Shown here one piece after another: positions 27,801 through 33,800 of a stretch of DNA of 64,000 nt; position 1 is the first letter of the stretch; the number at the start of each line of letters is the position of its first letter. The notes below the pieces were generated by a model, which was given only the letters and a program-made list of their open reading frames with translations, made no database searches and was not told the origin of the DNA. Where the stretch lies: positions 89,053,539 through 89,117,538 of the forward strand of contig CM051519.1 in assembly GCA_028015205.1 (NCBI GenBank), given 5' to 3'. The DNA is from Mytilisepta virgata (taxonomy: Eukaryota; Mollusca; Bivalvia; Mytilida; Mytilidae). Both the position numbers and the translations under genes were made by a program.

Positions 27801-30800
27801 ACCGATCGTCATTTGCACACCTGAACGATTTGTTAAAAAACTCAAATATTACTAGTCGCCGGAAGTGACGTACTGTGCGGTTCAGATCTTGTACATAAAT
27901 AGGTACAGGTCATTTGCAAAGTGAAAGCAGATTCAGTTGATTGTTTATACGTTATTGGTGACAACTATCGATTGACAGTGCTTCTTATATATTCACCGAC
28001 ACTTGTTTGATGAAACATTGTACTTAATTTAAATCTACAATTCAACAATGGGAAGGAATTGTGCAGTTGCGGGATGCAACTTTATGTGTATATATGCACA
28101 TGTTTGAAAATGAATGCATTATCATAATGTCATTGTGAGAATAAGCCTATATTAAGCCTATGCAGCCTCTCCTGTTGAATCAAAATTTTTTATGTATAAC
28201 TATATTGTACCTTTACATCATACATAGGGTATATTTAAGGGTATTTTTAGAGTTATTGTGTTTGATTTACACCCCTTCTTTTCAAACCACCACAGTTACC
28301 AACATCCTGAACATGGGGCTATTTAAAAATATTATTAATGGAGTAAGTAGAAGGTACATGTAAGGCCGCTGATATCAAATGCAGAGCCTTGACAGGCATG
28401 ACTTTGAAAAGATGTAGCCAACAAGCTAACATAAGTTGTAGTACAATAAGAGGCTATTATAGCGAAATGTGTAGCTCCATAAAAAGTTATTCTGGTCCCA
28501 TGTCCCTCTGAATTTTTTCTCTTTCTATGAGCATAAAAGTTATACATTTGTAACCATAATAATTTCAAATATTAAGAGTCTGCTGACTACGGTAAAATAA
28601 TACAATATAGAACAATACATGTACTTCCATGATATAACTACCTCTCTATTTATATAACATGTTCATGATCATAATCCTGATAATGCAGAAAATAATTTGG
28701 GTAAATATGTAGCTTTTTTAAAGACATTCTATTTCATTAGCAATGTAAAGCTAAAGCAAAGTTTGAATGTCTAATTATTTATTAAAAGAATATGTATTTA
28801 TTTATTCATTATTTATAAAAAAAATATATATATGACACTTCCAATCGTGCAAGAAATTTTAATTTCCCCCTAAATAGTATTAAACACCTGTGAAAATTAA
28901 AACTAGTTCATGATATAAAACAAATTAGTAAACATGTGGATGGATATTTATCACCTTTAATCCTGGTAATTAAAACAGTTAAAGTTTTAGCACCTATTAA
29001 TTAACATCCTGTTATCTAGTAATAAAGATCAAACAAAAGTTTTAATCCCTCCAATCAGGTAAATAACAACTTGGCCATGCACCTACCACCTGTGGAGTAA
29101 ATCAATATACCGGTAACAAAGTCATTAGAAAGGTGTTATGAAAACCAGTTTTGACTGGTATTATAATTCAAATTACACAAAGAGCATAAAGTCCCATAAC
29201 CAATATTAACCAAATTATAACTCTACAAACGTGGGAATTATTTTATAAGTTGAATAATTTTTTTTTATTAAAATCCATCAAAATCTTTTATTAAAGTTTT
29301 AGGTGTACAGTGCAGTTTCTCCAATGATTCTCTACATATTTTTATTATTACAACAAGGATTGTAAGAAATTACTTATCCCTCTCTGCATATATGTCTCTG
29401 ATTAAACTAAGAAATTTATTATATTTTTATAAGAAAATTCTGAAATTTTATGAATCTGTCAATTCAATAAAAAAAAACACATTATAATTCTACATCAAAA
29501 TCTATATTACTATTCAGTAACTTATATCACTATTTGTAAAACATCTGTTTTAAAACTATCAATTAATATTGTGTCTTATATTTGCTTGTTTAAAAAATAG
29601 TGTTTGTTTTTTATTCCTATAAGATGGTCTTCCATTTGTATTTATGTTATACACACCTTTCAAAATATCTTTCACTTTCATTCTTTTTATATATATGTAT
29701 ATGGGGGCATTTATTGAAATTTATTGGCTATACTATTATAAATCACTAGCATTGCTGTCTTCATCCATAATATATTCCTTCTGGTCAATGTAAACAAGTT
29801 CAAGAGTAGCCCGCACTGTACGTCATTTCCGGTCAATCGGGGTCACTCAGCGAGGAAACCCTGTTTCCGGAAATAGCGCTGATTGGATTTCCCACAGGTA
29901 AAAATAATCCAACTTCACTCGCTATTTTCTCCGTTATTACTTGACCAAATTTCATCGGGTTTTTTGCGTTTTTATACGTTTATTTAGTACTATAAAATGA
30001 AAATAACTTGCTATAAGCGTTTTAGTTCCACTTTAAGATTTATATATATTTGGTTTTGATCAAGACGACATTTGTTAAAATTTTCATGTTGGAAAATCCT
30101 ATTTGATGTTAATGAAACATCTTCTCATTTTCTATTTATAATCCTTCATAAGATTTTCATTCCAATATATATTAAATATTTGCTTAATTTCTCTGCATTA
30201 ATGAAAACCATAAAAATACATTGTAATAGCAGACAGAATATGCTAATATAATTTAATCTGGGTGAAATTAGAGGTTATATAATTTAAAAAGGTTAAAAGA
30301 ACTTTTCAAAATGTAATAATAACTTCATTTGTTGTCTTAATTTCATTTATAAAGATTTCATATCAAAACAGTTACATGTAAACTGCTGAAAGCTTTAAAA
30401 CTTTAGCCATCATCAAAAATTGCATCACAGTATGATTAAATACCCGAAACGTCAATTGCTATTTCACTAAATACTGAAAATGTCAAGTCTTATTGTTCTC
30501 CTGCAGTAAAAAGCAGCGAGAAAATAATCAGACATCATTACATGGCAGCCATTATCTTGAAACATAAATTGCTTGATTTTTTACCGAGGAAGTTCTGCAG
30601 ACGTTTTTTGTTCTCTTCTTTTGGCGTAATATCTGCCAATTGATATGTATTAATTTATCAAATGGGTCATATTGTTAAATAAATGGAGTCTTATTGTACA
30701 CGGAAGTGCAATGATTTGATGAATGGCAGCTTCATGTCTAATATCGAATCCGTCAGAAATTATTAAATTCATAGTGTGTTGTTGTAATTAGGGTAATTTA

Positions 30801-33800
30801 GAACATCGGTGAAATGAGAGTGGTTAAATATTTCTACCAAAAAAAGAGTAAAAATATATGTAAGAAGGATTTATTTTTTTTTGTTTGAATTTTATTTATG
30901 GAGGTAAGAATGTGACCAGCAATTTTGAAAACCATCGTACCTGTTACTCAAAATCAGATTCAGTTCACAGTTCCTTCATTGATGGAGTTTGTTAAAGACG
31001 AACACTATGATAGTTTAAATGACTTAAAAGACAAGATGAGGAAAGTCCAAAAGGCAAGAGACAAAACAGAGATTGGAAAGGACGAGAAAAGATAAAGAAC
31101 AAACACACAACACAAAAACCAAACAAACTAGGAGCAATATGGTCCCACCAAACAATCTGGGGGTGAACCAGATGTATAAACAGTTACTATCTCTGCTAAG
31201 TCCAGAAATGGAAAAGATTAGATTTAATCCGTGATCTTGACATTCCATAATGATCTAAAAAATTTTTTTTTCTCACTGAGAATCAGATTACCGGTAACTA
31301 AAATAAATTGCGGTTTAATATTTCATTTGTAGGAGCCTCCCAAACATCATTAATAATCACTAGCATGTCAACGCTGGGGTTGTGAGTTCTAATCTCCCCT
31401 GTGGCAGGGTGTGTTTGACTCAGATCTTAATTGACAAGGATTGAAAACAGGCTGCCGTGAAATAGCCAAATGTGCTGAAAAAGGCATTAAACCCCAACTA
31501 AACCTAAACCAAACCAAACATCATGCTTGACCATATAATCTTGTTTAATTTGTAGTTTGTTTATACATGTATGTCTATAGATGATGACTGTTTAAAGTCA
31601 TATCTTCATTTCTCTGATAATACATGGAAATGTAAGCCAGGTGGGCAATTGCCATCTCTTTTCATTTTGTCCTTCCTCATCATGTGTTTTAAAGTCAGCT
31701 TTAATGGACCAAAATTACCAGTAAAAGAAAAATAAGCAAATAAACTTGTAAAAGTTATCTTCAAAACCAATGCGTGGGAACAAATTTTGATAGAATGGAA
31801 GGTGCTTTGGGTGTTTCTTTCTATCCCAGGGTCAGGACCAATGCCATAGTTGGGTAGTTCTTTCTGTCCCAGCATCAGGACCAATACAGTAGTTGGATGG
31901 TTCTTTCTGTCCCAGGGTCAGGACCAATGCCATTGTTGAGTAGTTCTTTCTGTCCCAGGGTCAGGACCAATGCCACAGTTGGATGGTTCTTTCTGTCCCA
32001 GGGTCAGGACTAATGCCATAGTTGGGTAGTTCTTTCTTTCCCAGGGCCAGGGACAATGCCATAGTTGGATGTTTCTGTCTGTCCCAGGGTCAGGACCAAT
32101 GCCATAGTTGAGTGGTTCTTTTTGTCCCAGGGTCAGGACCAATGCCATAGTTGGATGGTTCTCTCTGTCCCAGGGTCAGGACCAATGCCATAGTTGAGGG
32201 TTTCTTTCTGTCCCAGGGTCAGGACCAATGCCCTAGTTGGGTAGTTCTTTCTGTCCCAGAGTCAGGACCAATGTCATAGTTGGATGGTTCTTTCTGTCCC
32301 AGGGTCAGGACCAATACCATAGTTGGATGTTTCTTTCTGTCTCAGGGTCAGGACCAATGCCATAGTTTTGTAGTTCTTTCTGTCCCAGGGTCAGGACCAA
32401 TGCCATAGTTGGGTGGTTCTTTCTGTCCCAGGGTCAGGACCAATGCCGTAGTTGAGTGGTTTTTTTTTTGTCCCAGGGTCAGGACCAATGCCATAGTTGG
32501 GTAGTTCTTTCTGTCCCAGGGTCAGGACCAATGCCATAGTTGAGTGGTTCTTTCTGTCCCAGGGTCAGGACCAATGCCATAGTTGGATGTTTTTTTCTGT
32601 CCCAGGGTCAGGACCAATGCCATAGTTGGATAGTTCTTTCTGTCCCAGGGTCAGGACCAATGCCATAGTTGATAGCTCTTTCTGTCCCAGGGTCAGTACC
32701 AATGCCATAGTTGGATGGTTCTTTCTGTCCCAGGGTCAGGACCAATGCCATAGTTGAGTGGGTCTTTCTGTCCCAGGGTCAGGACCAATGCCATAGTTTT
32801 GTAGTTCTTTCTGTCCCAGGGTCAGGACCAATGCCATAGTTGGATGTTTCTTTCTGTCCCAGGTCAGGACCAATGCCATAGTTTTGTAGTTCTTTCTGTC
32901 CCAGGGTCAGGATCACTGCCATAATTTGATGTTTCTTTCTGTCCCAGGGTCAGGACCAATGCCATAGTTGAGTGGTTCTCTCTGTCCCAGGGTCAGGACC
33001 AATGCCATAGTTGGGTAGTTCTTTCTGTCCCAGGTTCAGGACCAATGCCATAGTTTTGTAGTTCTTTCTGTCCCAGGGTCAGGACCAATGCCATAGTTGG
33101 ATGTTTCTTTCTGTCCCAGGGTCAGGACCAATGCCATAGTTGAGTGGTTCTTTCTGTCCCAGGGTCAGGACCAATGCCATAGTTGAGTGGTTCTTTTTGT
33201 CCCAGGGTCAGGACCAACCAATGCCGTAGTTGAGTGGTTCTTTTTGTCCCAGGGTCAGGACCAATGCCATAGTTGGGTAGTTCTTTCTGTCCCAGGGTCA
33301 GGACCAATGCCATAGTTGGATGTTTCTTTCTGTCCCAGGGTCAGGACCAATGCCATAGTTGGATGTTTCTTTCTGTCCCAGGGTCAGGACCAATGCCATA
33401 GTTGGATGTTTCTTTCTGTCCCAGGGTCAGGACCAATGCCATAGTTGAGTGGTTCTTTCTGTCCCAGGGTCAGGACCAATGCCATAGTTGGATGTTTCTG
33501 TCTGTCCCAGGGTCAGGACCAATGCCATAGTTGAGTGGTTCTTTCTGTCCCAGGGTCAGGACTAATGCCATAGTTGGGTGATTCTCTCTGTCCCAGGGTC
33601 AGGACCAATGCCATAGTTTTGTAGTTCTTTCTGTCCCAGGGTCAGGACCAATGCCATAGTTGGATGGTTCTCTCTGTCCCAGGGTCAGGACCAATGCCAT
33701 AGTTTTGTAGTTCTTTCTGTCCCAGGGTCAGGACCAATGCCATAGTTGGATGGTTCTCTCTGTCCCAGGGTCAGGACCAATGCCATAGTTGAGTGGGTCT

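Noticed and set aside
31918..33313. Minus-strand ORFs reading [16 protein letters not shown] repeats
   Set aside because: Derived from the 43-bp array; the frame shifts each unit and stops interrupt it.
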